Virus record (IMG/VR): IMGVR_UViG_3300037584_005798
Coordinates: 1-26,705 of that record
DNA: 26,705 nucleotides
Source: a virus
Strand: one strand, 5' to 3'
The notes beneath the pieces are model-generated. The model was not told the DNA's origin. It saw nothing but the letters and a program-made list of their open reading frames with translations, and did no database searches. Made by a program: the position numbers and the translations under genes. This document shows positions 1-6,815 of this stretch, piece by piece. Positions within the stretch are counted from its first letter, which is position 1, and each line of letters opens with the position of its first letter.

Positions 1-2249
1 ATTTCGTTTCTGCCATCAATAGATTGGCCATCTCTTGCTTTTACTTTAATCACAAACTCTTGAGCTTTCGCTGTTTCATCTGTCAATACAATAATTTGTC
101 CACTAATCATTTCGCTTGCATTTGGAAGTGTGATGGTGGTATCTTCCTGAGCTTGAATTGCTATAAAGTAATCGTTTGTGAGGACATCGTAGTTTGCACC
201 TATAACTGTTCTATTTCTAACTTCTATACCATGTTGTAGGTTTGGTGACAACACAACGTTTCCATCTTGATCTAGCGATAAATGATTGAAGGAAGAGCCT
301 TGAGGTACATTTGTTAATTTGAGTTGAGGTATGATCGCTTTGCCTGATTTTGGCGAGATGTCAAGGTCTCCGACATCAGTTGCTTTCAAGTCTACATACT
401 GATGTTCGGTTATTCCAAATACAGCATCTGTATTAGTCAATCTCAGCTGGGCATTGGTGTCTTTTATCTCGACTTTCCTAGAGGCACTGTTTGTTCCAAC
501 AGCCAAAGACCCCTGTAGTTTAGTTGCGTTTGCAACGTTGAGATAGGACAAAGTGCCCAGTGCATAAATATTGGTTTGGTTCCCAGTTGAGAGACGACCG
601 GCAATGGTAGTCGCATCAATAGCATTAGCATTTAAGGTTGCTGCATCTATGGTAGTGGTTGATATACTTCCGCTAGATATTATTGTATCGCCATTTGTAA
701 TATTGCTTGACGTAATGTTGGTGAAATATCCAACATGTGAAGACATGGAGACAGATGAAGAGATCTCGCCACTATTGTTCAATATTATATCGCCATTAGA
801 TCCCACCACAAGCTCTCCAAGAACTTTTGTTGAATTGGCTATGTCAATAGTTGGAGTGTCTGTTGAAATGGTTGTGGAGCCATTGTGGACGTTCACAGAT
901 AGCTTTTCGGTTGAGGTTCCCACCTTAAGTTGATTGGCTGGTGCCTCGACCTCAAATTTACTCCCACCAGAATAATCACCGACACCAATCGTTCCACCAC
1001 TTATATAGAGGTCATTGTCGATGACTAACCCATTTGGTGCTGTCATTGTATTAGCATTAATCACAATAGTATCGCTGGATTCGTCTCCGAATGTTAGGGT
1101 ATCCGCTGATACTGCGAAATCTGTAACCCTCGCTGTTAAAGTTCCCGATACAATAAGATTGCCTGTGATCCGAGCGTTGCCCGATACATCAAGTGCATGT
1201 TGTGGTGAGACGTTGTTAATACCCACGCGCTGACCGGTTGGACTGATGGAAAACATTCCTTCTGTGTTCGTTTCTAAGTCCGTATGGTGCTTCAAGGGAT
1301 TAAATAAAAATCCACCACCACTTGATAACTGGTTGGCACCTAAAGAAGACAATCTCAGTTGTGCGCCTGTCTGGTCGAACACTTCCATCTTTTTTGATGG
1401 TTGATTTGTACCGACGCCAACACCACCAACCTTTGCCACAAAAGCATTTGTTGCAAGTGAAATTCCTTGATTCACCACAGCGAAATCCATACCAACGGCA
1501 TTCGATGCATTAACGGTGTTGAAATTGGCAGATGATATTGTCGTCTGTGGGTTAGTGTTGGATATATTTACTTCCGATTGTGCAGTTGGTGTTCCCAAGA
1601 TAACGTTACCATTGGCATCCACAATCCGACCAGTGAGAATGATATCTCCAAAAGTAGAATTAGGAATGACTGCTGTTGAAGAAGATATGGCCGATGCTGT
1701 AAGTTCAGTGGTGATAACAACATCAGATTCTAATTCATCAAATAGAGCGATTGATCCGCTAAACTGTGACGCATCAATCTCAATCGCATTAATGTCTCCA
1801 AGGACATTGAGTAACGTTCCATCAAAGGTCAAAGAATCTTCACCTTGGATTGTTCGTGAATCTGCCGAAGTAACTAGCCTATATTCCCCAGGGTTATTAT
1901 AGTAGTTCACAGGAACACCGTCTAGGTCGCCACCCCAGCCATAATGATTGATAGCGGTTATATCTCCGGCAACACCTATGGAACCAGTAAATCGATGGAA
2001 GTCATCTTCTGAGTCTCCGAATACTGAGGAGCCTGTGGTACTGAAATGATAGACTGTTTGAGTTTGGTTTTGGATCTCAAAGTTATGAGCGATGATGTTT
2101 CCATCAATCATTAGTGCATTGGCGGCATCGTCCCATACCAAGTTGGGATCGTGATCCAATCCATCAGCAGGTCCTGCTATCTGAATTGAGCCCTTAGGAC
2201 CTGACGCTTGGGATCCTACAACATATGCCCATCCAAATTCTTTTGCCAT
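1..2249 (-). CDS. Long modular tail fibre protein (3' end outside window)
   Basis: The frame is open from the ATG at 2249 to the left edge, giving at least 749 residues, so the C-terminus is missing. The N-terminus reads MAKEFGWAYVVGSQASGPKG. The body is rich in Thr, Ser, Asn and Gly and carries fibre-type modules: a segment of the form VGINNVSPQHALDVSGNARI followed by TGNLIVSGTLTA, and two copies of a VGTN..S.K.E....AQLRL unit (about 1440-1340 and 510-425). The last residues seen (IGANYDVLTNDYFIAIQAQE, then TTITLP) resemble the region before the C-terminal tip of many marine phage fibres. Known: LDVSGN..ITG-type repeats are common in trimeric beta-helical fibres and often precede an S74 chaperone, which cannot be checked here. 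Inference: host-recognition fibre. The start codon overlaps the upstream stop by one base (TAATG), so it is translationally coupled to the LamG protein. Confidence 0.8.
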   Translation of the reverse strand, partial: MAKEFGWAYVVGSQASGPKGSIQIAGPADGLDHDPNLVWDDAANALMIDGNIIAHNFEIQNQTQTVYHFSTTGSSVFGDSEDDFHRFTGSIGVAGDITAINHYGWGGDLDGVPVNYYNNPGEYRLVTSADSRTIQGEDSLTFDGTLLNVLGDINAIEIDASQFSGSIALFDELESDVVITTELTASAISSSTAVIPNSTFGDIILTGRIVDANGNVILGTPTAQSEVNISNTNPQTTISSANFNTVNASNAVGMDFAVVNQGISLATNAFVAKVGGVGVGTNQPSKKMEVFDQTGAQLRLSSLGANQLSSGGGFLFNPLKHHTDLETNTEGMFSISPTGQRVGINNVSPQHALDVSGNARITGNLIVSGTLTARVTDFAVSADTLTFGDESSDTIVINANTMTAPNGLVIDNDLYISGGTIGVGDYSGGSKFEVEAPANQLKVGTSTEKLSVNVHNGSTTISTDTPTIDIANSTKVLGELVVGSNGDIILNNSGEISSSVSMSSHVGYFTNITSSNITNGDTIISSGSISTTTIDAATLNANAIDATTIAGRLSTGNQTNIYALGTLSYLNVANATKLQGSLAVGTNSASRKVEIKDTNAQLRLTNTDAVFGITEHQYVDLKATDVGDLDISPKSGKAIIPQLKLTNVPQGSSFNHLSLDQDGNVVLSPNLQHGIEVRNRTVIGANYDVLTNDYFIAIQAQEDTTITLPNASEMISGQIIVLTDETAKAQEFVIKVKARDGQSIDGRNE

Positions 2250-3286
2250 TACTCATCGATTCCCGGTCCGGTTAATTGATACATTCTAGATGCAGGAATA
2301 CCTGTGAGTCCGGCAGAAACATTTACGTCAACATTGCCCGTAGATCTCAAAAACACTTGTTTTGATTTGCAGTTCAATCGTATCTCCTCTTGTGCTCCGA
2401 GAGTTATTTTGTGACGATCCAGTGCGTTATCTAATTGATAACCATCTTCAAAAGTCAAAGTTCCAGTATTAATTGCGAGATTGTTGGAGGATATTCTATC
2501 AAATATTGTTGTCGTAGTGTCCGGAGTTGTAAAGAACGTTTTATAATGATTATCTTCGAAAGCCCACCATGATACAAGTCCATCAATCGCATCTGCACTG
2601 CTGGGCGATGTCTTATAAGACCCATTGTATACTTTAGCAATTTCTGTTTCTGTTAATGCACGATTAAATAAATATATGTTTGAATATGATCCGTCGTGGT
2701 TTGAAGTTGTTGAACCTAGGGTCAGAGTGTTAAAATTAGAAGTAATTGCTTGCGTACTTACTGTTTCTGTTAACAGTGCGCCATTTAAGTATACTTTTGT
2801 ATCGCCACTTTTAACAACAAATACAAAATTAAACCACTGATCTATAACAAGAGGGCTTGTTGATGTGGTTGGTGTGGAGATAGAGCCATCATTGTTTATA
2901 AATACTCTAACATCATCTTTGTTTCTGGTTTGGACCCTAATATCTATGTCTGTCCCAATGAGTGTAGCTATTCTTTTGTCGTTGAGCGATCCTGCTGTGA
3001 GAACATCAAACTTAACCCACATTGATAAAGTTACTTCTTGAGTGGCGGTTATTGATGTAGACAGGTGTTCGTTATTATCCGGCATGTTCGCCGAGCGTCT
3101 TGGCTCACAAAATACAATGTCTAAATTATTTGCTCCACCGTTCGCTACTTTTATGTAGTCTGTAACATTTGGAAATTCATAAAACTTGCTTTCGACACCA
3201 GTAAAAGAATGATTCTTCAACCAAGGTCGACCAGATACTTGAAAGGACCCCATGTTGTTGAGGCCTGTTGTATAATTAAAACTCAT
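2249..3286 (-). CDS. LamG (concanavalin A-like) domain virion protein
   Basis: 345 residues. Residues about 80-220 form a LamG/concanavalin-like jelly roll: a start of TLSMWVKFDV type, the strand FVFVVKSGDTKVYLNGALL, and the closing strand SNIYLFNRALTETEIAKVYNG-like. They are followed by the LVSWWAFEDN block that usually comes after such domains in phage fibre proteins. The first 75 and last 55 residues match the neighbouring 142-residue protein (YTTGLNNMGSFQVSGRPWL at the front; KSKQVFLRSTGN and IPASRMYQL at the end). The protein is therefore that scaffold with a LamG domain inserted. Known: LamG domains bind glycans or proteins. Inference: a host-surface-binding decoration or fibre-associated protein. 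The ATG overlaps the upstream stop (TAATG), and the stop overlaps the fibre start. Confidence 0.8.
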   Translation of the reverse strand: MSFNYTTGLNNMGSFQVSGRPWLKNHSFTGVESKFYEFPNVTDYIKVANGGANNLDIVFCEPRRSANMPDNNEHLSTSITATQEVTLSMWVKFDVLTAGSLNDKRIATLIGTDIDIRVQTRNKDDVRVFINNDGSISTPTTSTSPLVIDQWFNFVFVVKSGDTKVYLNGALLTETVSTQAITSNFNTLTLGSTTSNHDGSYSNIYLFNRALTETEIAKVYNGSYKTSPSSADAIDGLVSWWAFEDNHYKTFFTTPDTTTTIFDRISSNNLAINTGTLTFEDGYQLDNALDRHKITLGAQEEIRLNCKSKQVFLRSTGNVDVNVSAGLTGIPASRMYQLTGPGIDE

Positions 3287-3714
3287 TAGGTCGCCACCCC
3301 TTCTACGTTATCTAGACTAAACATTCTCTCTGTTGGAATTGTAGTAAGTTCTGCGTATATTTGAACATCGGGTGCTGACTGTGTCGCTGTAGCATTGTTT
3401 GTGCTTGAGATAAAAATCTCTTTACACTTCACGTCAAATGTTTGTGAGCCACTCGATGCAATTGTAACAAAATTGTTTTGGTTACTGGCGCCCTTTGCGA
3501 ATGGCGATACACCTGCTTGAAGTGGTGCAAAATGAACACGAATAGCGTGCGCATAGTTTGATTTAACCGTTATTGATTTAGAAACGGATGGAAATTGAAA
3601 ATTCAATGATGTTGTTTGATCACCCGGCATGTTAGAACCGCTTAGGTAAGGTTTTCCACTTACTTGGTAAGATCCAACGTGATTTAGTCCCGCAGTATAA
3701 AAATTTGAACTCAT
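3286..3714 (-). CDS. Small virion protein, paralogue of the LamG protein
   Basis: 142 residues of unknown family. It starts MSSNFYTAGLNHVGSYQVSG and ends with an IPTERMFSLD segment. Both ends align with the 345-residue protein that follows, while the central LamG domain is absent. It therefore looks like the minimal scaffold of the pair: an N-terminal GLNH.GSYQVSGKPYL motif, beta strands rich in V, I and T (FPSVSKSITV, IRVHFAPL, FDVKCKEIFISS) and a conserved C-terminal tail. There are no membrane segments. The ribosome-binding site GGGGAG lies 5 bases before the ATG, and an ACTATTTA late-promoter candidate ends 21 bases upstream of it. Inference: a tail-tip or fibre-attachment protein. The exact role is unknown. 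Confidence 0.7.
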   Translation of the reverse strand: MSSNFYTAGLNHVGSYQVSGKPYLSGSNMPGDQTTSLNFQFPSVSKSITVKSNYAHAIRVHFAPLQAGVSPFAKGASNQNNFVTIASSGSQTFDVKCKEIFISSTNNATATQSAPDVQIYAELTTIPTERMFSLDNVEGVAT

Positions 3715-3735
3715 AATTCTCCCCTCTCTTTACAA

Positions 3736-3743
3736 TAAATAGT
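3736..3743 (-). promoter_or_regulatory. Candidate late promoter element ACTATTTA
   Basis: ACTATTTA on the minus strand begins at the last base of the bS21 stop codon and ends 21 bases before the ATG of the 142-residue virion protein. It is one of eight copies in the window, all on the coding strand. The position and spacing match those of T4 late promoters, although the sequence differs from TATAAATA. Inferred from repetition and placement only. Confidence 0.45.
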
Positions 3744-3937
3744 TATTGCTTCTTCTTCTTAAGGCGTGCTCGCCACTTTTTACGTGCAAGACGCTTCTTC
3801 TCTGAATCAGAAGTGAAATGTCGCTTGTCTCTCATCTCCTGAATGATTCCAAGTTTTTTACATTTTTTTGTAAATCTCTTGATAAATTTTTCCATATTCT
3901 CGCCTTTGCGAGGCTTCATTTTGTAGTTGGTAGCCAT
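3743..3937 (-). CDS. rpsU: Ribosomal protein bS21 homologue
   Basis: 64 residues, strongly basic. The core KGENMEKFIKRFTKKCKKLG, then the IIQEMRDKRHF and SEKKRLARKKWRARLKKKK segments follow the bS21 family pattern (GE..E..L.RF.....k.GI..E...R.hy..PS..rr.k), and the length is normal for bS21. I chose the ATG at 3937 rather than the in-frame ATG at 3964. It forms the TAATG overlap with the upstream stop used throughout this block, and it has an AAAGGGA ribosome-binding site. Known: bS21 is a late-assembling 30S protein near the anti-Shine-Dalgarno region, and phage-encoded copies are recorded in aquatic phages. Inference: the copy is swapped into host ribosomes during infection to favour phage mRNA. 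Confidence 0.9.
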   Translation of the reverse strand: MATNYKMKPRKGENMEKFIKRFTKKCKKLGIIQEMRDKRHFTSDSEKKRLARKKWRARLKKKKQ

Positions 3938-4362
3938 TATTTTCCCTTTGCTAAATGTGACCACAAAGAAGCATTTGCTCCAAAAGCTGACAAGTCAACG
4001 CCGGGGTCATTGGGTGCAACGCCCTCAAGAGCTTTTGAGCTATGAGCTGACTGTGATTTACCGGCTTGCTGGCTTGAAAGCGGAGTAGTGCCTTCAAATA
4101 AGTCGACTCCATTGTAAGAGTCTCGACCAATAGAGTCGAGCATCTTACGTCTACGATCCTTTAGTTGTCGCTGCTGAGCTTCATGATCTATTTGTGGTTT
4201 TTGATATGTCGGTTGTCTTGGTGACTCAACAATACGTTGACTGCCGGTTCCTTTAACAACTTCTGAAATGATTCCGGAAAGGACTCCGTCTTCGAAAATT
4301 ACTTCCTTGATGCATTCTTTAATAAGTGGTCTCAAGGTTTTCTTTAATTGTTCTTTATTCAT
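3937..4362 (-). CDS. Conserved head-cluster protein, possible scaffold/core protein
   Basis: 141 residues, not assigned to a family. The N-terminus is a charged amphipathic helix (MNKEQLKKTLRPLIKECIKE, then VIFEDGVLSGIISEVVKG). The middle is a Gln/Arg/Lys-rich low-complexity stretch (EAQQRQLKDRRRKMLDSIGR) and the C-terminus is disordered and rich in Ser and Gly. It lies directly after the prohead protease, where T4 places the scaffold gene 22. It contains several (L/I)-X-E sites (IKE, IFE) that a gp21-type protease could cut. The first helix loosely resembles the MKLTKETLKQIIKEELE tag found elsewhere in the window. Inference: a prohead core component or cargo. It is half the length of T4 gp22, so this is not an assignment. 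The ATG directly abuts the protease stop, with GGAGAC as ribosome-binding site. Confidence 0.65.
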   Translation of the reverse strand: MNKEQLKKTLRPLIKECIKEVIFEDGVLSGIISEVVKGTGSQRIVESPRQPTYQKPQIDHEAQQRQLKDRRRKMLDSIGRDSYNGVDLFEGTTPLSSQQAGKSQSAHSSKALEGVAPNDPGVDLSAFGANASLWSHLAKGK

Positions 4363-4986
4363 TTAGTCTCCAAGAATCTTCTTAAATAGATTGTGAATGT
4401 TATTTTCATTTTGTTCTCGCAACTTTGTAGAGAACGTAATTGGTTTTTTGCTACCCTGACCTGGGTACACATAAGCATCGGGAGTTGATGGTTCTGACAC
4501 AATATCAAAGCAAATAAGTTGAAAATCGTCTTCAACAATTGTTTCACCCATCTGTTCCTTAACTGACCCTAGGCCACGAGAAGAGATACCAAGCTTCACA
4601 CCAGCATTGATTAGATCTTTTAAAATACGACCAGATGGGGTATCAAGAACTTTGATTTTTCCCATCACATCCTTACCTTCCCACCAACAATCAGTGACCA
4701 TGTGCGAGACATTCTTGAGATTAATAACTGAATCATCTGGATGATCTAGCTCACCAGTTGCACGATTGTCCCTGACAACATTCATGTAATTGTCCATTTC
4801 TCTTTTTAGAACTTTTTCTGGATATCTGCGGCCATTACCGTTTTTCTTATCGGCTGTTTGAATTCTGCCGGTTAAATAGACTGCGCCCTCTTCTTTGATT
4901 TCGCGCTTCTCTCTTTCTGTCAAAAGATCTTGGCACATACCATCGGGGCATAGTGCGTGGAATTCTCTCAATAATTGTTTATTCAT
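4363..4986 (-). CDS. 21: Prohead core maturation protease, T4 gp21-like
   Basis: 207 residues. Conserved blocks are LTGRIQTADKKNGNGRRYP (39-56), GELDHPDD with the probable catalytic His82, GISSRGLGS with the probable nucleophile Ser135/136, and a CFDIVSEPSTPDA block at about 159-171. The order and spacing fit the T4 gp21/herpesvirus-assemblin-like serine protease family, and the size matches T4 gp21. Role: it sits in the prohead core, cleaves head proteins after (L/I)-X-E, then digests itself. I chose the ATG at 4986, with GGAG three bases before it. An open frame continues to 5094, but only by reading through the terminator hairpin. This enzyme is the partner that makes the tag hypothesis (IXE at residues 12-14 of seven proteins) testable. 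Confidence 0.92.
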   Translation of the reverse strand: MNKQLLREFHALCPDGMCQDLLTEREKREIKEEGAVYLTGRIQTADKKNGNGRRYPEKVLKREMDNYMNVVRDNRATGELDHPDDSVINLKNVSHMVTDCWWEGKDVMGKIKVLDTPSGRILKDLINAGVKLGISSRGLGSVKEQMGETIVEDDFQLICFDIVSEPSTPDAYVYPGQGSKKPITFSTKLREQNENNIHNLFKKILGD

Positions 4987-5000
4987 CTTCTTCTCCAAAA

Positions 5001-5030
5001 TAAAAAAGGTGGGTGGGTTTCCCCACCCTT
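5001..5030 (-). terminator. Rho-independent terminator abutting the protease start
   Basis: On the minus strand GGGTGGG-GAAA-CCCACCC is followed by ACC and then TTTTTTATTTT. The U-tract runs directly into the GGAG ribosome-binding site of the prohead protease gene, and no promoter is visible between hairpin and start codon. Protease expression must therefore depend on read-through, antitermination, or RNA processing. Confidence 0.8.
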
Positions 5031-5092
5031 GGCCGGCGCTACCGGCCCGCTTCAGGATCCGCTGCAACAGCGACGGACGGGTTGTAGAACCC
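5031..5092 (-). ncRNA. Structured intergenic RNA: three GC-rich hairpins before the terminator
   Basis: In about 60 bases there are three perfect hairpins: GGGTT-loop4-AACCC (5079-5092), CGCTG-loop3-CAGCG (5060-5072) and GGCCGG-loop5-CCGGCC (5031-5047). The terminator stem follows. The segment is much richer in G and C than the surrounding genes and has no start codon with a ribosome-binding site. It fills the only long gap in the head gene cluster (4987-5097). It could be a small RNA ending at the terminator, an attenuator, or a processing or antitermination signal for the protease mRNA. I match it to no known RNA family. Confidence 0.5.
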
Positions 5093-5097
5093 AACGC

Positions 5098-5427
5098 TTA
5101 ATCACCAACATGCTCACCCCCTGATCTTGATGATAGTCTTAAGCCGAAATCATCGACTAAGACCGAAATTAAATAAGATGTTCCCGCAGACAAACAGCCA
5201 AGCAAGAACGCATTCACAAATGAACGCTCGAAACTAAATAGTTCAGTATAAGGCGAAAGACATGAAACAAGAACACCAACCCAAAACCCAACACACAATG
5301 GGCAATTCCAGAGAGTGTTCCATTTTTTTGTATAGTCCTTTGGTGGTCGAATATCTTCAAATATTTTTCCATAAACAATAATGAAAGTCATGCCATAACA
5401 AATTAATATAAAATGTAGTGTAGTCAA
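5098..5427 (-). CDS. Small membrane protein with CPLC-GFW motif (DUF1360-like)
   Basis: 109 residues from the chosen start. There are three hydrophobic segments: TTLHFILICYGMTFIIVYG at the N-terminus, the NCPLCVGFWVGVLVSCLS segment in the middle and AFLLGCLSAGTSYLISVLV near the C-terminus. The CPxCxGFWxG signature with following hydrophobic helices resembles DUF1360-type membrane proteins, whose function is unknown. I chose TTG at 5427 because GGAG sits five bases upstream and this start avoids overlap. An ATG at 5457 would overlap the preceding gene without a clear ribosome-binding site. The gene sits between head-assembly genes, so a role in prohead assembly at the inner membrane (where T4 gp40 acts) is conceivable but unproven. 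Confidence 0.65.
   Translation of the reverse strand: MTTLHFILICYGMTFIIVYGKIFEDIRPPKDYTKKWNTLWNCPLCVGFWVGVLVSCLSPYTELFSFERSFVNAFLLGCLSAGTSYLISVLVDDFGLRLSSRSGGEHVGD
5235..5242 (-). promoter_or_regulatory. ACTATTTA copy inside membrane-protein gene
   Basis: A coding-strand ACTATTTA inside the CPxC-GFW membrane protein gene, about 250 bases upstream of the prohead protease start. It could be an internal late promoter for the protease transcript, or chance use of the Leu-Phe codons CTA TTT. Confidence 0.25.
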
Positions 5428-5437
5428 GAACTCTCCA

Positions 5438-6013
5438 TCAATAACTATAGCGACCATACAAGTATGGTGCAAACAGAGTGCTTTGGTTAATTGATCCCTT
5501 TTCTGCCTCTTGCGGAACTTCACCAAGCTCTGTGGAATATTCTCCATCAGGCGACAAAAGATGTTCGTCTTCCATGTGATCGTAACCAGTTCTGCCGGAG
5601 ATCATTGGTTGCTCGGTTTCCATCCATTCTGATATTTTCATCAGAGTTATTTCAACAACCTTATTTCCCTCTTGCAACTTGCCTTCGAGTGATCCATAAA
5701 TATTGCCACCTTGAATTGAATCAATTTCCAAAAGACCACTACGCCTAAGATATTCTAGCAATCTGGATTCCGCACCGTATACTAGATCAGAAAGCGTCTC
5801 TTTTGCAAATGCAACAATTTTTTTGTCACCCTGCTTTATTACTATGTCAATATCTTTATGATCCATGATCATCAGATCTCCATTAATTGAAGACCTAAGC
5901 TTAAGCTTTGCTTCAATCTTGTCTTTCTCGACGACCTCAATCTTTACACCCTCTGGTTCCTGTACGGTCTCTTGATCGGTTTCTAGATCGGTAATGTTAA
6001 TATTAATTGGCAT
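5438..6013 (-). CDS. Conserved head-cluster protein of unknown function
   Basis: 191 residues, acidic, with no recognised family. The N-terminal 30 residues are charged (NITDLETDQETVQEPEG, then VKIEVVEKDKIEAKLKL). A mixed alpha/beta core follows (GDLMIMDHKDIDIVIKQGDK, then VYGAESRLLEYLRRSGLLE), and the Ser/Glu-rich tail ends APYLYGRYSY. There is no signal peptide or membrane helix. The gene lies between portal and prohead protease, where T4 has the small core genes 67 and 68, so a prohead core role is a position-based inference only. The start overlaps the upstream gene by 11 bases. Confidence 0.65.
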   Translation of the reverse strand: MPININITDLETDQETVQEPEGVKIEVVEKDKIEAKLKLRSSINGDLMIMDHKDIDIVIKQGDKKIVAFAKETLSDLVYGAESRLLEYLRRSGLLEIDSIQGGNIYGSLEGKLQEGNKVVEITLMKISEWMETEQPMISGRTGYDHMEDEHLLSPDGEYSTELGEVPQEAEKGSINQSTLFAPYLYGRYSY

Positions 6014-6815
6014 TGCGATTTACCTCCGCCAAAAGATCTTGGATGTAAAAGACTTCTTCAACCATTTTTGAATCAATTGGTCTCTTAGAGTAACTATCAA
6101 GTTTGGCCTTAACTTTCTTAAAGTTTTCGTTTAGCGAGGTGTTGCTCCCATCAATGTGAGAACTGACTGCTTCTTTTAGTCTTCCAATTTCATCGTTCAT
6201 AAATGATTTTAATCCAAGACCATTATCTGAGAATGACACAATAAAATTGCTTAATAAATCTTTTTGCTCTCGCAACAATGAGTGTTCATATGTTTGGTTA
6301 AATCTCTTGACGAACATTTTAAATTCAAGTTGATCAACTGGTTTCATTTCTGTTTGGTTCTCGTCTAATCTGGTAAGATATCCTACCACTTTATCCTCGA
6401 GCATAATTCTCTTCTTTGCTCCAAGATTCGAGTTTTGGAAATACAAACCGATTGTTGCAAGATCTTTATAGTTTGGCACAAAGTTTGAGAACGCTTTGTT
6501 GCCAAGAGCCTTGTTAATCTTGTTAATCAGATTAGTCTGTTCATTAAATATGTTTTTGCGGTCAAGAGTGTCAAAGTCTTTCTTTGTCTCGACCATCAGT
6601 CGACGAGAAAAGTCTTGATTGAGCTCTTTGCTTTCAAGGAGAGATTTGTATAGATCAAGCTCTTTGGCAAGAACCTTTCCTTTTGTGAAGAATTCACGCA
6701 AAAGATCCTTGATTTTTGTTTGTTTTTGCTTGTCTTCTTTTAATATTGCTTTTGTCAATTCACGAATCAGACATTCGTAAAGAAAAGCGGTATTTCTTTT
6801 CTTATTGTGTTTCAT
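6003..6815 (-). CDS. Helical head-cluster protein of unknown function
   Basis: 270 residues, very rich in Lys, Leu and Asn and predicted to be almost wholly helical. It begins MKHNKKRNTAFLYECLIREL and contains long amphipathic runs (KQKQTKIKDLLREFFTKGK; KSFMNDEIGRLKEAVSSHI). No motif or membrane segment is visible. The start overlaps the portal gene by 14 bases and the stop overlaps the next gene by 11, so it belongs to the head operon. Position (after the portal, before the protease) and helical character would suit a scaffold or core protein, but nothing in the sequence proves it. Confidence 0.65.
   Translation of the reverse strand: MKHNKKRNTAFLYECLIRELTKAILKEDKQKQTKIKDLLREFFTKGKVLAKELDLYKSLLESKELNQDFSRRLMVETKKDFDTLDRKNIFNEQTNLINKINKALGNKAFSNFVPNYKDLATIGLYFQNSNLGAKKRIMLEDKVVGYLTRLDENQTEMKPVDQLEFKMFVKRFNQTYEHSLLREQKDLLSNFIVSFSDNGLGLKSFMNDEIGRLKEAVSSHIDGSNTSLNENFKKVKAKLDSYSKRPIDSKMVEEVFYIQDLLAEVNRNAN

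Noticed and set aside
571-1902. Several plus-strand open frames (571-933, 1015-1233, 1516-1902)
   Set aside because: They lie opposite the continuous tail fibre frame on the minus strand, have no ribosome-binding sites, and encode no plausible protein. Their openness follows from the Thr/Ser/Asn-rich codons of the fibre.
3937-4362. Counting MNKEQLKKTLRPLIKECIKE as a full member of the tag family
   Set aside because: It has a similar helix with I-X-E sites, but the spacing and the MKLT start differ. Noted as a possible distant variant only.
5031-5092. A tRNA-like gene in the hairpin-rich gap
   Set aside because: The hairpins have loops of 3-5 bases with no acceptor pairing, no 7-base anticodon or T loop and no CCA. 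A GGTTC string in one stem is not in T-arm context.
4987-5094. N-terminal extension of the prohead protease from a codon at 5094
   Set aside because: It would translate through four hairpins including the terminator. The ATG at 4986 has a ribosome-binding site and gives the normal family length.
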